A stretch of DNA of 61,500 nucleotides from Clostridiales bacterium (GTDB lineage: Bacteria; Bacillota; Clostridia; Oscillospirales; Oscillospiraceae), in assembly GCA_021202515.1 (NCBI GenBank), contig JAJQCW010000015.1, forward strand, positions 1-61,500, given 5' to 3'. A program made the position numbers and the translations under genes. Below the pieces are notes generated by a model. It worked only from the letters and a program-made list of their open reading frames with translations, had not been told where the DNA came from and did no database searches. Positions within the stretch are counted from its first letter, which is position 1, and each line of letters opens with the position of its first letter. Shown here piece after piece: positions 59,997-61,500 of the stretch.

Positions 59997-61355
59997 ATGG
60001 CAAAACAAAAGCCCCGCACCCTGGCCGGGTTCATGGAACTGATTCCCGCCCAGCAGCAGCGGATGGAGCGCATTATGGAGACCCTGCGCCGCACCTATTC
60101 CCTCTACGGCTTTACGCCGCTGGACACTCCCATCATCGAGGACGCCCAGGTGCTGCTGGCCAAAGGCGGCGGCGAGACGGAAAAGCAGATTTACCGCTTC
60201 CAGAAGGGGGACAGCGACCTGGCCCTGCGGTTTGACCTGACCGTTCCCCTGGCAAAGTATGTGGCCCTCCACTACGGACAACTGACCTTCCCCTTCCGCC
60301 GCTACCAGATCGGCAAGGTCTACCGGGGGGAGCGCCCCCAGCGGGGCCGCTACCGGGAGTTCTACCAGGCGGACATCGACATCATCGGCGACGGCAAGCT
60401 GGACATCGCCAACGAAGCGGAGATCCCCTCCATCATCTACCAGACCTTCTCCCAACTGGGACTGAAACGGTTCCAAATCCGGGTGAACAACCGGAAGATT
60501 TTGAACGGCTTCTATGAAATGCTTGGCCTGACCGACCAGAGCCAGGACGTGATGCGCACCGTGGACAAACTGGACAAAATCGGCCCCGACGCCGTCCGGG
60601 ACATCCTGGTGGACGACCTGGGCGTGGCGGCGGACAAGGCCGGTGAGGTGCTGGACTTCATCGCCATCAAAGGCGACAACAGCGCCGTTCTCGCGGCGCT
60701 GGAGGGCTACCGGGGCCGCAGCCAGGTGTTCGACCAGGGGCTGGACGAGCTGACCGCCGTGACCAAGTACCTCTCCGCCTTCGGTGTGCCGGAAGAGGCC
60801 TTCGCCGTGGACCTGACCATCGCCCGGGGGCTGGACTACTACACCGGCACCGTCTACGAGACCACCCTGCTGGACCACCCGGAGGTGGGCAGCGTCTGCT
60901 CCGGCGGGCGGTATGACAACCTGGCGGGATATTACACCGACAAGCCCCTTCCCGGCGTGGGTATTTCCATCGGCCTGACCCGACTGTTCTACGTGCTGGA
61001 CGACCAGAAAATGTTGAACCCCGCCTCGCCCACCGCCCCGGCGGAGGTGCTGGTGGTGCCTATGTCCGCCGGACAGCAGGGCTACGCCATCTCTGTCGCC
61101 ACCCAGCTCCGGGGCCATGGCATCCGCACCCAGCTCTACACCGAACAGAAGAAGTTCAAAGCCAAAATCAGCTACGCCGCCAAGCTGGGCATCCCCTACG
61201 CCATGTTCCTGGGCGAGGACGAGGAAACCGCCGGTGTGGTGTCGCTGAAGGACCTGAACAAGGGGGAGCAGGTGACCGTCTCCTTCGACGAGGCCGTGGG
61301 CATCATCCAGGGGTATCTGAAGGAGATGGAGCAGATCCCCAGCGTGTTGGGGTGA
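59997..61355 (+). CDS. hisS: Histidyl-tRNA synthetase
   Basis: 452 aa class II synthetase that charges tRNA-His. Motif 2 FRRYQIGKVYRGERPQRGRYREFYQADIDI-type region, LALRFDLTVPLAKY, the His-A type ARGLDYYTGTVYE, GGRYDNLAGYY and motif 3 PGVGISIGLTRLF are present. The C-terminal anticodon domain (about 340-430) starts VLVVPMSAGQQGYAI. GAGAGGATTGATT precedes ATG 59997. It is controlled by the T-box just upstream. Confidence 0.96.
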   Translation: MAKQKPRTLAGFMELIPAQQQRMERIMETLRRTYSLYGFTPLDTPIIEDAQVLLAKGGGETEKQIYRFQKGDSDLALRFDLTVPLAKYVALHYGQLTFPFRRYQIGKVYRGERPQRGRYREFYQADIDIIGDGKLDIANEAEIPSIIYQTFSQLGLKRFQIRVNNRKILNGFYEMLGLTDQSQDVMRTVDKLDKIGPDAVRDILVDDLGVAADKAGEVLDFIAIKGDNSAVLAALEGYRGRSQVFDQGLDELTAVTKYLSAFGVPEEAFAVDLTIARGLDYYTGTVYETTLLDHPEVGSVCSGGRYDNLAGYYTDKPLPGVGISIGLTRLFYVLDDQKMLNPASPTAPAEVLVVPMSAGQQGYAISVATQLRGHGIRTQLYTEQKKFKAKISYAAKLGIPYAMFLGEDEETAGVVSLKDLNKGEQVTVSFDEAVGIIQGYLKEMEQIPSVLG

Positions 61356-61373
61356 AAATGTTTCCTTATCATT

Positions 61374-61403
61374 GTAGGGGCGGCCCGTGGCCGCCCGCAG
61401 GTT
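61374..61403. repeat. GGCCGCCC palindromic repeat, left arm only
   Basis: TTGTAGGGGCGGCCCGTGGC followed by CGCCCGCAGG, matching the arm at 55599. No right arm is seen before the window ends. Confidence 0.6.
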
Positions 61404-61447
61404 TTAACTTCTTTCTCCCTTATGCTACATTCAAAGGAGGTTTTCTC

Positions 61448-61500
61448 ATGCTGTACGCCGCTCCCATTGGTCGCCCTGGGGACCCCCATCCGGTTGGCCC
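61448..61500 (+). CDS. Start of an unidentified gene, cut by the window end
   Basis: AAAGGAGG lies seven bases before ATG 61448; the first residues are MLYAAPIGRPGDPHPVG. This does not look like the start of AspS, which the Asp-type T-box would have predicted next. Only 17 codons are visible, so no name is given. Confidence 0.45.
   Translation, partial: MLYAAPIGRPGDPHPVG

Overview
The window is a GC-rich bacterial chromosome segment from a spore-forming, gut-type clostridium, most likely of the Oscillospiraceae / Flavonifractor-like group. This is inferred from the high GC content, T-box leaders, SpoIIP, RNase Y, RemB and DarA/RicT genes, the gene order around dnaA and oriC, and strong Shine-Dalgarno sites. 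No rRNA, tRNA, CRISPR array, prophage or intact IS element was seen.

Layout: 1-1.0 kb is the end of a fatty-acid-type operon (acidic Ala/Glu-rich protein, fabZ). 1.1-2.0 kb is an AEC permease. 2.2-9.3 kb is a T-box-controlled tryptophan operon, trpE-trpGD-trpC-trpF-trpB-trpA. 9.4-13.5 kb holds an rRNA methyltransferase, an NfeD/SPFH membrane pair and rpsF-ssb-rpsR. 13.5-19.7 kb holds a hairpin-rich non-coding stretch, a DUF975 membrane protein, a D,D-carboxypeptidase, a TtcA-like enzyme and a secreted lysozyme-like protein. 19.7-26.4 kb (minus strand) keeps the Bacillus-like order glmU-prs-pth-mfd, but the protein in the glmU place looks degenerate. 26.7-29.1 kb holds DUF2156 and GNAT genes and a small P-loop protein. 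29.1-33.4 kb (minus) is the yaaO-darA-holB-ricT cluster.

33.5-46.5 kb is the replication-origin region. The rpmH-rnpA-yidD-yidC-khpB operon reads leftward and dnaA-dnaN-yaaA-recF-remB-gyrB-gyrA reads rightward. A well-formed oriC (DnaA boxes, GC spacer, six DnaA-trio repeats) lies between dnaA and dnaN. khpB is split by an in-frame amber codon. After gyrA come rnhA, a YcxB-like gene, a SecB-like protein and a two-component system. Divergent from the two-component system is a tandem array of 40-43 aa peptide genes preceded by a perfect inverted repeat. Then come an AraC regulator, RNase Y, SpoIIP, an unrecognised gene, an XRE regulator, lepA, a probable type I toxin-antitoxin locus with a duplicated antitoxin RNA gene, and T-box-controlled hisS.

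The strongest candidates for undescribed biology are the 43-aa peptide array with its adjacent two-component system (50.2-51.2 kb) and the type I toxin/antisense RNA locus with an orphan antitoxin copy (59.1-59.7 kb). Several intergenic repeat families also stand out, one of which sits directly against stop codons at every copy seen. All names rest on motif recognition by eye; no database search was possible.
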